A DNA stretch of 64,000 nt from Texas Phoenix palm phytoplasma (GTDB lineage Bacteria; Bacillota_I; Bacilli_A; Acholeplasmatales; Acholeplasmataceae), in NCBI RefSeq assembly GCF_005774685.2, contig NZ_VBRA02000009.1, positions 1-64,000 of the forward strand, given 5' to 3'. The notes below the pieces were generated by a model, which had not been told where the DNA came from, ran no database searches, and saw only the letters and a program-made list of their open reading frames with translations. The position numbers were made by a program, and so were the translations under genes. Shown here one piece after another: positions 51,945 to 60,865 of the stretch (positions are counted from its first letter, which is position 1; each line of letters opens with the position of its first letter).

Positions 51945-52169
51945 TTATTCAATTAATGCTAATAAATCACTATTTTTGACAATATCTTGTTCCTTAAAAA
52001 ACAATTCTTTAATAACTCCTGTTTTAGGAGAAGTAATTTCAGCATTTATTTTATCAGTTTCAACGACAAAAATTATTTCGCCTTCTTGAACTTTATCTCC
52101 AACTTTAAAATTACAATTTATAATTGTTCCTTCTTCTTCAGTAAATCTTAATTCTTCTATTTTTTTCAT
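51945..52169 (-). CDS. stand-alone lipoyl-domain protein (E2 N-terminal part)
   Basis: A 74-residue protein consisting of a single lipoyl domain; K40 in ETDKINAEI is the lipoylation site. The gene ends in TAA 65 bases before the catalytic E2 gene, and that gap contains stop codons and a separate ribosome site, so it is not a one-base frameshift. It would serve as the swinging arm as a free protein. It lies 137 nt downstream of pdhB. Confidence 0.88.
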   Translation of the reverse strand: MKKIEELRFTEEEGTIINCNFKVGDKVQEGEIIFVVETDKINAEITSPKTGVIKELFFKEQDIVKNSDLLALIE

Positions 52170-52306
52170 ATTAATTATATATTTTCATTATCTCTTTCTT
52201 TTTTTTAAAATTTTTTTTTTAATTTTTTTACAAATAAAAAAGTAAATAAAAAGTAAATGTAATTTTATTAAAAATTTTATTAAAATAACTTTTAAAAAAT
52301 ATATAT

Positions 52307-53287
52307 TTATTTATTAAAAATTTTTCGAATACCATAAATAACTTTATTCATATTTAAACATTGGTGATGTTGTCCTCTTACTAAAGGCATTATAATATCA
52401 TATCCAGTAATCCTTTTTGGAGCTGTTTTTAAATATTCAAAAGCATATTCATTTACTAAAGTAATAATTTCTGCACTTGGACCAAAAGTTTTTTGATCTT
52501 CATGAACTACTACTAATCTTCCAGTTTTTTTAACAGAATTCAAAATAGTATCTCTATCAATAGGATTGATAGTTCTTAAATCTATTAATTCTATAGAAAT
52601 TCCTTCTTTTTCTAAAATTTCTATAGCTAATTTAGAAATAGGAACTGCAGAACTCCAACATACTAAAGTAATATCATTCCCTTCTTTAACTACTTTAGCT
52701 TTACCAATAGGAACTTCATAATATTCATTAGGAACTTCTTGTTTTTCATAACGATATAAAAACTTAGGTTCTAAAAAAACTACTGGATCAGGGGAATTAA
52801 TTGCAGCACTTAATAATCCTTTTGCATCATAAGGATTAGATGGTATAACAACTTTTAAACCAGGGATATTTCCCATTAAAGTATTTATGCTTTCTGAATG
52901 ATGTTCTAAAGAAGATTGAAGTCCAGCACCTACAGGAATTTTTATTACAAGCGGACAATGTATACTTCCTCTTGTACGATTTCTCATTCTAACAGCATGA
53001 GAAACTAAATCTTGTAATCCTGTAGAAACAAAACCATCAAATTGAATTTCACCAATAGGTATTAAACCATTAATAGACATTCCAACTGCAGTACCTACAA
53101 TACCAGATTCACTGATAGGAACATCAAAAACTCTATTTTCGCCAAATTTTTGTTGTAACCCTTGAGTTGCTCTAAAAACTCCTCCTAATTTGCCAACATC
53201 TTGACCAAAAAAAACTAATTTAGGATTTTTTGATAAATTTAATTCTAAAGTATTATTAATAGATTGTAATAAATTCATTAAAGCCAT
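52307..53287 (-). CDS. pdhB: pyruvate dehydrogenase E1 beta subunit
   Basis: The 326 residues match E1-beta: FGQDVGKLGGVFRATQGLQ, FDVPISESGIVGTAVG, GLQSSLEHHSES and LIDLRTINPID. It forms the tetramer with PdhA that decarboxylates pyruvate using thiamine diphosphate. One base separates it from pdhA. Confidence 0.96.
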   Translation of the reverse strand: MALMNLLQSINNTLELNLSKNPKLVFFGQDVGKLGGVFRATQGLQQKFGENRVFDVPISESGIVGTAVGMSINGLIPIGEIQFDGFVSTGLQDLVSHAVRMRNRTRGSIHCPLVIKIPVGAGLQSSLEHHSESINTLMGNIPGLKVVIPSNPYDAKGLLSAAINSPDPVVFLEPKFLYRYEKQEVPNEYYEVPIGKAKVVKEGNDITLVCWSSAVPISKLAIEILEKEGISIELIDLRTINPIDRDTILNSVKKTGRLVVVHEDQKTFGPSAEIITLVNEYAFEYLKTAPKRITGYDIIMPLVRGQHHQCLNMNKVIYGIRKIFNK

Positions 53288-53288
53288 T

Positions 53289-54398
53289 TTATTTTCCTTC
53301 TTTCTCCAACGAATCTAAAAAACTTTCATGTTCTTTTAATTGTTCTTTTAATTGAGGAGTCATTTCATGGTACATATGTTGAAATATCTCGATCGGTTTA
53401 ACTTTATTACCATAAGAAATAATTTTACTATGTATTTGAGAAACAAATTGTTCAGTTTCTTTTTGTATATTTTCGATTAATTCTTTTGTTAATATATTTT
53501 TATTTAATAAATATTTCTGAAAACGTATAATAGGATCTTTTGCTTCCCACTCTAATTCTTCTTCTTTAGAACGATACAAACTAGGATTATCATTAGTTGT
53601 ATGAGCTCCCATACGATAAGTAACTAACTCAATTAATCCAGGTCCTTGACCTTGCCTAACATCTTCAGAAAATTGTTTAACAGCAGTATAAACAGCTAAA
53701 ACATCATTACCATCAACTTGTATTCCAGGAATACCGAAAGCATAACATTTTTCTGCTAAAGTATAAGTATTAGAAGCAATCCTTCTAGGAGTTGAAATAG
53801 CATACTGATTATTCATAATTATAACTAATAAAGGAGATTTGAAAACAGAAGCAAAATTTAATCCTGAATAAAACTCATCATGAGCCGTACCTCCATCTCC
53901 TATAGTAGCTACAGTTATTTCTTTTTTATTCTGTAATTTACTAGCCATTGCTAAACCAGCAGCTATTGTTATGCCAGAACCAATAATTATATTAACTGGT
54001 AAACATTTTAAATCAATAGCTCTTTTAGAACCTTTTTCATTACCATACCAGTACAAATAAGCATCTTCTAAAAAATTAGGATCACGATATAAAAAGAAAC
54101 CAATATCACGAAAATAAGGAGAAAACCAATCATTTTTATCCATAGCAGCTGCAGAACCTATTTGAGCAGCTTCGTGACCTTTATTTAAAATATAAGCAGA
54201 CATTTTTCCTTGTCTTTGATATTGTAAAGCCTTTACATCAGAAACTCTAGCTAAAATCATAGTTTTATACATTTTTAACAATTTTTCATCAGATATATTT
54301 GGTTCTTTTTGACCATCAATAATATTGCCTTCTAAATCTAAAATTTGAAATCTTTTCTTCTTTAAAGGTTCGTAAACACTTAAATCAATAACTTTCAT
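53289..54398 (-). CDS. pdhA: pyruvate dehydrogenase E1 alpha subunit
   Basis: The 369 residues hold the thiamine diphosphate motif, GDG at 167-169 to NN at 196-197, and the phosphorylation-loop-like YRMGAHTTNDNPSLYR. First gene of the pdh operon. Phytoplasmas lack a TCA cycle, so acetyl-CoA from this complex probably feeds acetate/ATP formation. The 690-nt gap upstream (54399-55088) is almost pure A/T with no gene; a TGATATAAT on the plus strand at 54978 faces no gene. Confidence 0.96.
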   Translation of the reverse strand: MKVIDLSVYEPLKKKRFQILDLEGNIIDGQKEPNISDEKLLKMYKTMILARVSDVKALQYQRQGKMSAYILNKGHEAAQIGSAAAMDKNDWFSPYFRDIGFFLYRDPNFLEDAYLYWYGNEKGSKRAIDLKCLPVNIIIGSGITIAAGLAMASKLQNKKEITVATIGDGGTAHDEFYSGLNFASVFKSPLLVIIMNNQYAISTPRRIASNTYTLAEKCYAFGIPGIQVDGNDVLAVYTAVKQFSEDVRQGQGPGLIELVTYRMGAHTTNDNPSLYRSKEEELEWEAKDPIIRFQKYLLNKNILTKELIENIQKETEQFVSQIHSKIISYGNKVKPIEIFQHMYHEMTPQLKEQLKEHESFLDSLEKEGK

Positions 54399-55088
54399 TT
54401 AAAAATATACCTTTCAAAAAAAATATTTTTTTATATTGTTTTAAAATTTTAAAAAATTTAAACATAACATTTATTAAGATATTAATATATCAATCATTTA
54501 AAAAAAATAAAAACGAAAAATAAACTGAAAAAATGAATTTTGAAAACAAAAAATAAAATTATAATAATAATAAATAAATAATTTAATTTTTACAAAATAA
54601 AATTTTTATTTTTAATAAATAAAAAAATAATAATTTAAATTTTTAAAACATTAAAAAATTAAATTTATTAAAAAAATAAAAAATAAAAATATAATATAAC
54701 GATTCAAAAATTAAAAATATTTCAATTTATTTATATTTTTATTTTTTATTCTATAAAATTTTTATATTTTATTAAATAATAAATAATATTTTTTTAAATT
54801 TTTAAAAAAAATAAATTCAAATTAAAAATATAAAAAATAATTTAAAAAAACAAAATATATAAAAAAAACTAGTATTAAAAAAAATAAAATTTAATTATTT
54901 TTTTAAATAATGATTTTCAGTCTTATTTTATTAAAAAATAAAAACTTAAACATACTTATGAAAATTACATATTAACCTGATATAATCATCATAAATAATA
55001 GTAACCTATTTTTTAAATTTTGTCAAATAAATTTTTATAAAAAAAAATAATATTTAATAATAATTTTATTATTAAAAAAATAATTAAA

Positions 55089-55775
55089 TTATAACGATTT
55101 TACCAAATAATAAACAGAACCAACATGAAACAAATTTCCTAAAATTACAAAAATATGCCAAATAAAATGATAATATTTTTTATATGATTTATTATAAAAG
55201 ATAATACCTATACTATATAAAATTCCTCCAAAAAATAATAAAGTTAATATTCTTAAATCTAATTCCCATAAATAAGATAAAATTATTAAACCACTCCATC
55301 CTAACAATAAATAAAAAAATAAATGCATTCTGTTCCATTTATTCATAAAAAAAACCTTTAAAAAAATACCTAAAAACACTAAAATTGTTTGGAATAAAAA
55401 GAAAATTTGAGAAAAATTCAAAAAAGGTAACAAAAAAAGTGGTCTTTGTAAAGATTTTACAAAAAATAAAAAAGGCATAAAATTACCCCATATTAGCAAA
55501 TATATGCAAATATGATCGATTTTTTGAAAATACATTTTTGCTTTAACAAATACACAAGAATGATACAAAAAACTAAAAAGATAAAGATTAAACATATTAA
55601 TAAAAAAACAAAATAAAGGCCAAATAGGTTCAGATTTATCTTTAATAAGTTCATAATAAATAAAAAAAATAAAAACACTTAAAGGTATCATTAAAAAATG
55701 AGAAATAGAATTAGCAATTTCTTCTCCTATAGTTTGTTTTGAATTTTTTTTTTCATCATAATAAATATTATTCAT
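55089..55775 (-). CDS. hemolysin III family membrane protein
   Basis: A 228-residue membrane protein with seven helices. Conserved family features: GEEIANSISH near the N-terminus, SFLYHS, KIDHICIYLLI and WHIFVILGNLFH, whose His residues form the metal site of the PAQR/hemolysin III superfamily. Whether it lyses cells is unknown; related proteins occur in several phytoplasmas and are sometimes listed as candidate virulence factors. Confidence 0.88.
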   Translation of the reverse strand: MNNIYYDEKKNSKQTIGEEIANSISHFLMIPLSVFIFFIYYELIKDKSEPIWPLFCFFINMFNLYLFSFLYHSCVFVKAKMYFQKIDHICIYLLIWGNFMPFLFFVKSLQRPLFLLPFLNFSQIFFLFQTILVFLGIFLKVFFMNKWNRMHLFFYLLLGWSGLIILSYLWELDLRILTLLFFGGILYSIGIIFYNKSYKKYYHFIWHIFVILGNLFHVGSVYYLVKSL

Positions 55776-55844
55776 ATAAAATAATTCTTTTCTTTCTTAT
55801 TTTTTTTTTTTTTTTAATTTTCAACAAATATAAATTCTTTTAAT

Positions 55845-56267
55845 TTATTTTTTTAATAAGTTAACAATAATTTTGTTTTGAATTTCATAATATTCTTTTG
55901 AAGTTAATTTATGGCTATTATCTTTAAAACTAAAATTAACTTCATTTTTATTAAATCTAGGAATCAAATGAACATGAAAATGAAAAATTGTTTGTCCAGA
56001 TATAATTCCGTTATTATTTAATAAATTGATTCCTTTGGCGTTAAAAGTTTTTAACAAAATTTTACTAATTTTATGAACTATTTTAAAAACATAAACAAAA
56101 ACATCTCTTGGAACTTCTTCAATATCGATATAAGGTTTTTTAGTAACTACCAAAGTATGACCTTTAGTAGCTTGCATTTTATCTAAAAAAACAATAACTA
56201 TTTCATCTTCATAAATAATATAACTAGGTATTTTTTTATCTATAATTTTTTGAAAAACATTAATCAT
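55845..56267 (-). CDS. HIT-family nucleotide hydrolase/transferase
   Basis: A 140-residue histidine-triad protein: H96, H98 and H100 in HFHVHLIPRF. N-terminal FLDKMQATKGHTLVVTKK fits the Hint/PKCI branch, which cleaves AMP-lysine and similar phosphoramidates. The cellular substrate is not known. It lies between hemolysin III and rnhC. Confidence 0.9.
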   Translation of the reverse strand: MINVFQKIIDKKIPSYIIYEDEIVIVFLDKMQATKGHTLVVTKKPYIDIEEVPRDVFVYVFKIVHKISKILLKTFNAKGINLLNNNGIISGQTIFHFHVHLIPRFNKNEVNFSFKDNSHKLTSKEYYEIQNKIIVNLLKK

Positions 56268-56362
56268 AAAATAAACTCACATTTCTTTAAATTTTTAAAA
56301 TTTAAATAATTAAAATATAACAATTTGATCTTTTTAAAAAAATATTAATTAATAAAAAATTT

Positions 56363-57280
56363 TTATTCATTAATTTTATTTAATAAATTTTGTAAATTTT
56401 TAAAATGACACTTCGCTATTTCATTAAAAATTTTTAAACCATTAGAATTATAAATTTCCAATATCTGTTTATCTACTTCTCTGGAACATCCAATTTTCAA
56501 ATTTATATTTACTTTTTTACTAAGTTGATTAATTTGTTTTAAAAAAAAATATCTTCCGATAATAGAAGCAATAGCTACACTTAAATACTTTTGTTCAGCT
56601 TTTGTTTCAAATAAAATTTCTTTATATACTTTTTTTTCTTTTCTTAAATAATAATAATAATTTTCAGAAGAAGAAAATTGATCAACAATAACTTTAACAT
56701 TTTTATCTATTTTGCATAAAAGTTTTAAAATAGCATAATTATGAAATAAAGCTTTTATTTCGTTTAAATTTAATTTTTTTTTTAAAATATTATACTTATT
56801 GGGAGAAATATTATAAACATAATAAGGTATTTTTTTTAAAATTAAAGGAATTAAATCAAAAATTTCTTTATTAGATAATTTTTTAGAATCTTTTATACCT
56901 TTATTTTTAAAAAAAATAAAATTTTCTTTAGAAACAAAAGCAGAACACACAATTACAGGTCCAAAAAAACTACCAGTGCCAACTTCATCAGAACCAATTA
57001 TATCCTCATAATTATAATAATCATTGTATATAGAATTATTTTTATTATTTTCATCAGAAGAAAAACCTAAAATTTTTTTTAAATTGTCAATTTCTTTTTG
57101 TTCAATTTTGCCTTGCAATAATAAAGTTCCATTTTTGTAAACAGTTATTCTTATATTTTCTTTATTAACTATAAAAAAAATATTATTATTTTCATTATTA
57201 ACTAAAAAAGATTTATAAAGAATACGAATATTATTCATTTGAGATAATTTTAATTTCTTAAAAATATAAAAATTTAACAA
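56363..57280 (-). CDS. rnhC: ribonuclease HIII
   Basis: Cuts RNA in RNA-DNA hybrids. The 305 residues have the N-terminal substrate-binding domain of HIII enzymes and the catalytic GSDEVGTGSFFGP (D98, E99). TTG 57280 is accepted as start because AAGGA lies eight bases upstream and the extra N-terminus fits the family; the first ATG is 14 codons later. It is adjacent to ung, another DNA-repair gene. Confidence 0.93.
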   Translation of the reverse strand: MLNFYIFKKLKLSQMNNIRILYKSFLVNNENNNIFFIVNKENIRITVYKNGTLLLQGKIEQKEIDNLKKILGFSSDENNKNNSIYNDYYNYEDIIGSDEVGTGSFFGPVIVCSAFVSKENFIFFKNKGIKDSKKLSNKEIFDLIPLILKKIPYYVYNISPNKYNILKKKLNLNEIKALFHNYAILKLLCKIDKNVKVIVDQFSSSENYYYYLRKEKKVYKEILFETKAEQKYLSVAIASIIGRYFFLKQINQLSKKVNINLKIGCSREVDKQILEIYNSNGLKIFNEIAKCHFKNLQNLLNKINE

Positions 57281-57334
57281 TTTTTTTATCCTTTTTTTTA
57301 AATTTTAATAATAAATAATAATTTTAAATTTTCC

Positions 57335-57991
57335 TTAAATTTTCCTATTTAAATCCCAATTTATAGGAATTATATTATTTTTAATTAAATATTGATTGGT
57401 TTTAGAAAAAGGTTTCGAATTAAAAAAACCTCTATGAGCAGATAAAGGAGAAGGATGAGCGCTTTTAATAATATAATTTTGTCGAATATTAATAAATTTA
57501 GAATAATTTTGAGCATAATTACCCCATAAAATATAAACTATATTTTGTTTTTGAAATAAAAAATTCAAAATATTCTTAGTAAAAATTTCCCATCCAATAT
57601 TTTTATGACTTAAAGAATTTCCTTTCTCTACTGTCAAAATAGTATTTAATAATAAAACTCCTTCTAAAGCCCATAAAGTTAAATTATTAGTTTTGGGAAC
57701 TAAATTTAAATCATTTTTTAATTCTTTAAAAATATTTTTTAAACTAGGAGTAATTTTGGCTTTATAAACACTAAAAGATAATCCATGAGCTTGATTAAAG
57801 TATATATAAGGATCTTGACCTAAAATAACTACCTTAACTTTATTAAAAGGAGTTAATTGAAAAGAATTAAAAATTTTATCCAAAGAAGGAAAAATAATTT
57901 TTTTATTCTGAATTTGTAGTTTTAAAAAATTTAATATTTCTTTAAAATAGGGTTTTTTTTGCTCTTGAATAATTATATCTTTCCAATTCAT
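57335..57991 (-). CDS. ung: uracil-DNA glycosylase
   Basis: Removes uracil from DNA, limiting C-to-T mutation. The 218 residues have GQDPY with the catalytic aspartate at D60 and HPSPLSAHRGF from 179, both characteristic of family 1. Its retention despite extreme AT content shows that the AT bias does not simply reflect loss of uracil repair. Confidence 0.96.
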   Translation of the reverse strand: MNWKDIIIQEQKKPYFKEILNFLKLQIQNKKIIFPSLDKIFNSFQLTPFNKVKVVILGQDPYIYFNQAHGLSFSVYKAKITPSLKNIFKELKNDLNLVPKTNNLTLWALEGVLLLNTILTVEKGNSLSHKNIGWEIFTKNILNFLFQKQNIVYILWGNYAQNYSKFINIRQNYIIKSAHPSPLSAHRGFFNSKPFSKTNQYLIKNNIIPINWDLNRKI

Positions 57992-58051
57992 ATTTTTATC
58001 TTCTTCAATATTTTTAAATAATTTTTTACAAAAATTTTTTTATTCAAAAAT

Positions 58052-58606
58052 CTAAACAAAAACAAAAATTAACAAAAACAAAACAAAAATCAATAAAGAA
58101 AAAATTTTATAAAAAGGAAAATTTAAAATATGTTTACCTATAACTTGATTATAAAAAATTTTTTTTTCCCAATCATGAATATTTGTATTTGCATCACCTT
58201 TAGTTTGAACAAATTTTTCTTTTAAATTTTTATCAATAACCCTATGAATAATATTCATTTCATTATTTTTATCAGAAGAAGAAAAACCATTTTCTTTGAC
58301 TTTAAAAACAATAATATCTCCATCTTCACTAGAAGCTTTTAGGTTATTAAATTCTTTATTAGAAATTTTTCTTACTAAAACTAAATCATTTACTTTGATT
58401 AAAGGTTCCATACTTCCGCTATTAACTCTATAAAAATTAAAAAATAAAAATTTCATAGTTATTTCGTGCGAAAAAAATAAATTACAAAAATTTATTAAAA
58501 ATAAATAAAAAAACAAAATATTTGCAATTATAATAAAAATTTTTTTCAAAAAATAAATTAATTTAGTTTTTATTATTTTTTTCATTAACTTTAACACATT
58601 CAACAT
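58052..58606 (-). CDS. signal peptidase I, ER-type (SipW-like)
   Basis: A 184-residue membrane protease that removes signal peptides from Sec-exported proteins. One or two N-terminal helices are followed by VNSGSMEP (catalytic S65), GDIIVF and IIHRVI, where H121 replaces the lysine of the usual bacterial enzyme. This Ser-His arrangement is that of the S26B group (archaeal, eukaryotic SEC11, Bacillus SipW). TKGDAN completes the pattern, and a C-terminal helix is present. With SecY it forms the export route for surface and effector proteins. Confidence 0.88.
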   Translation of the reverse strand: MLNVLKLMKKIIKTKLIYFLKKIFIIIANILFFYLFLINFCNLFFSHEITMKFLFFNFYRVNSGSMEPLIKVNDLVLVRKISNKEFNNLKASSEDGDIIVFKVKENGFSSSDKNNEMNIIHRVIDKNLKEKFVQTKGDANTNIHDWEKKIFYNQVIGKHILNFPFYKIFSLLIFVLFLLIFVFV

Positions 58607-58928
58607 TCGTTTAACTTTTCTTTTTTACATTATATTATAAAATAATTTATTTAATTTTAATATTAAAAAGTAGTGTACTTATGATATTACTAATATTTTA
58701 TAAAAAAGTAAAAATATAAAAATATTTATTTTAATAATCACATTATTATTTTTAATATTTAACCATTTATTATTTCATAATACAAAGAAAAATATTATAA
58801 TCTTAATATTATTAATTATTTAAAATATTTTTTTTAAATTTTTTTAATTAATTAAAAAATTAAATTAGACAAAAATAAAATTTAAAATTAAAAAAATAAA
58901 AAAATATTATAATTAATTATTAATTGTT

Positions 58929-58944
58929 TACAATTAGTATTGTA
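58929..58944. other. short palindrome in a gene-free AT-rich region
   Basis: TACAAT and ATTGTA flank TAGT (58929-58944), preceded by TTGTT and followed by AACACGATATC. It is the most base-balanced spot in the 470-nt gap 58607-59079, otherwise nearly pure A/T with no gene. It could be an operator for sipW-like or the small downstream gene, but nothing proves it. Confidence 0.25.
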
Positions 58945-59079
58945 ACACGATATCAAAAAATTTTTTTTAAGATTTAAAAAAATAAATTATAATTTAATAT
59001 TTTTTTCAAAAATTAAATTTTTTTAATATTATTATTTTATTTTATAAAAAATAATATTAAAGATAAAAAATGAGGAAAA

Positions 59080-59247
59080 ATGAAAAGACAAATTAAAAGA
59101 AAAATTAATAATTTTATTAAAAAAAATTTTAAACAATATTATTACACAAATAAAACAAAATTTTGTTTTTATTTTATTTATTTTATTACATTTTATTTAT
59201 TTATTTTTACTACCTTAATTTTAATTATAAAAATAAATGATAGATAA
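59080..59247 (+). CDS. small basic membrane protein, unknown
   Basis: A possible gene of 55 codons (MKRQIKRKINNF to KINDR). A strongly basic first half is followed by one hydrophobic helix of about 20 residues, and GAGG lies four bases before the ATG. No homologue is recognised, and in this AT-rich stretch a chance frame is possible. After it, 59248-59673 is AT-rich with no further gene and must hold the degV promoter. Confidence 0.35.
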   Translation: MKRQIKRKINNFIKKNFKQYYYTNKTKFCFYFIYFITFYLFIFTTLILIIKINDR

Positions 59248-59673
59248 ATTAATTATCTTCTCTTTTTTAAGAAGACAAGAAAATTTAAAATTTAAAAAAA
59301 TTTTGAATAAAAAATTATTTTTCAAATATAAATTAAAATTAAAATATTAAAAAAATTTATTATAAAAAATAAATATTATAAGTTATATTAAATAATAGTG
59401 AAAAATATAATTACTTTATTATTTTTTTTATAAATTTTAAAATTTAATATTGATTAATGAATTAAAAAAATTAAATTAATTATTTTTTACATTACATTCA
59501 TTATACTATTATTCTAAAATTTAATAATATAAATAAAAAACATTAAAAACTATTAAATATTCATATGAATTATGAAATTATTTTTATTAAAAATATTTTT
59601 ATAATGAATATTTTTTAATAAATATTTATAAAAATAAAATTTTTATAATCAAAAAAAATAAAAAAGGATACTA

Positions 59674-60549
59674 ATGAATATGAATATAAAAGTAGTTTCT
59701 ACATCAACTAGTTGTCTGGATTATTTTACAGAAAATCATGATATTGGTTTAATTAGAATTAAAATTTATATAAACAACAAAGAATATACAGATGGAAAAA
59801 ATTTAACAGCTTATAAATTTTATGATATGTTAAGTAAAAATCCTAATTTAGTAATAAAAACATCTCAAGTTTCTTTAGGAGAAGTAATTAATTATTTTGA
59901 AAAAATAGCTAAACAAGGATACAAAAAAATATTTGTAACAACATTATCTAAAAATCTTAGCGGAAGTTATAATGTTATTTTACAAAGTAAAAAATTTCTT
60001 AAAGATAAAATAGAAGTAATACCCTATAACACCAATACAGTTTGTTTTTCTGAAGGATATTTCGCTCTTGAAGCAAAACGTCTATTTTCAGAAGGCGCTT
60101 CAATAGAAAAAGTAATTGAACATTTAAATTTTTTAAAAAAAAACAATACTATTTTTTTTGTTGTTAATTCTTTAACTCAATTAATAAATAATGGACGTTT
60201 AACAAAAACAAAAGGATTTTTAGGAAGGTTTTTTAAAATAAAACCCATTTTACAAGTTAATGAAAAAGGACAAATAATATTAATTGAAAAAAAATTTACT
60301 ATTGAATCGGCCTTTATATCAATTATTGAAAAAATAAAAAATTATACAAAAAATAAAAAATTTGTTTTATTTATTTTATTTACAGGAAATAATAGTTTAA
60401 AAGAAAAATTAAAATTAATTCTATGTCAAACTTTTAATTTAAAAGATGTTCTAGAAATGCCTTCCACCCCAGCTATTGGAGCACATGTAGGTGATAATGT
60501 AATAGGGGTAGGAATTATAATAACTAAAAACAATAATAAGGAGGAATAG
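59674..60549 (+). CDS. DegV-family fatty-acid-binding protein
   Basis: A 291-residue DegV protein: STSTSCLDYF at the N-terminus, TSQVSLGE where the family has TSQPS, TLSKNLSGSYN, NGRLTKTKGFLGRFFKIKPIL, and the C-terminal GAHVGDNVIGVG. Family members bind fatty acids as part of fatty-acid kinase (FakB). In a cell that imports fatty acids this would help activate host lipids. AAGGA lies six bases upstream. The stop codon TAG overlaps the ribosome site of the broken cca gene. Confidence 0.9.
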   Translation: MNMNIKVVSTSTSCLDYFTENHDIGLIRIKIYINNKEYTDGKNLTAYKFYDMLSKNPNLVIKTSQVSLGEVINYFEKIAKQGYKKIFVTTLSKNLSGSYNVILQSKKFLKDKIEVIPYNTNTVCFSEGYFALEAKRLFSEGASIEKVIEHLNFLKKNNTIFFVVNSLTQLINNGRLTKTKGFLGRFFKIKPILQVNEKGQIILIEKKFTIESAFISIIEKIKNYTKNKKFVLFILFTGNNSLKEKLKLILCQTFNLKDVLEMPSTPAIGAHVGDNVIGVGIIITKNNNKEE

Positions 60550-60553
60550 TAAA

Positions 60554-60865
60554 ATAAAATTAAAAGAAAAACAAATTCAAAAATTTAAAAAAGCACAAAA
60601 AATTTTAAAAATATTAAAAAAAAATGGATTTGAAGTTTTTATAGTAGGAGGATTTGTTAGAGATTTTATTTTAAATTTGAAATTTTCTGATATTGATATA
60701 ATAACTAATGCGAATATAAAAAAAATTAAAAAATTATTTAATTGTTTTTATATAAACGAAAAATATGGTTCTTTCAAAATTTTATTTGAAAAAAATATAT
60801 TTGAAATTAACATTTTTAGAAAAGAAGATGGTTATTTAGATTATAGACATCCAACATCGGTAACA
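60554..60865 (+). pseudogene. cca: cca (tRNA nucleotidyltransferase) 5' fragment
   Basis: The first 104 codons of a CCA-adding enzyme/poly(A) polymerase head domain: FIVGGFVRDFIL and SDIDIITNA (catalytic aspartates of the nucleotidyltransferase fold), then DGYLDYRHPTSVT. The coding match stops exactly at the intron border (60866), and the sequence after the intron does not continue the protein, so the rest is lost or elsewhere. At the expected start, nine bases after AAGGAGG, the codon is ATA (60554), with TTG 60677 as the first standard alternative. Both tRNA genes in this window encode CCA, so loss of CCA addition could be tolerated. Confidence 0.8.

Noticed and set aside
54955-54986. A plus-strand TGATATAAT promoter-like element.
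   Set aside because: No plus-strand gene follows and no -35 box is seen; such boxes arise by chance in near-pure A/T DNA.
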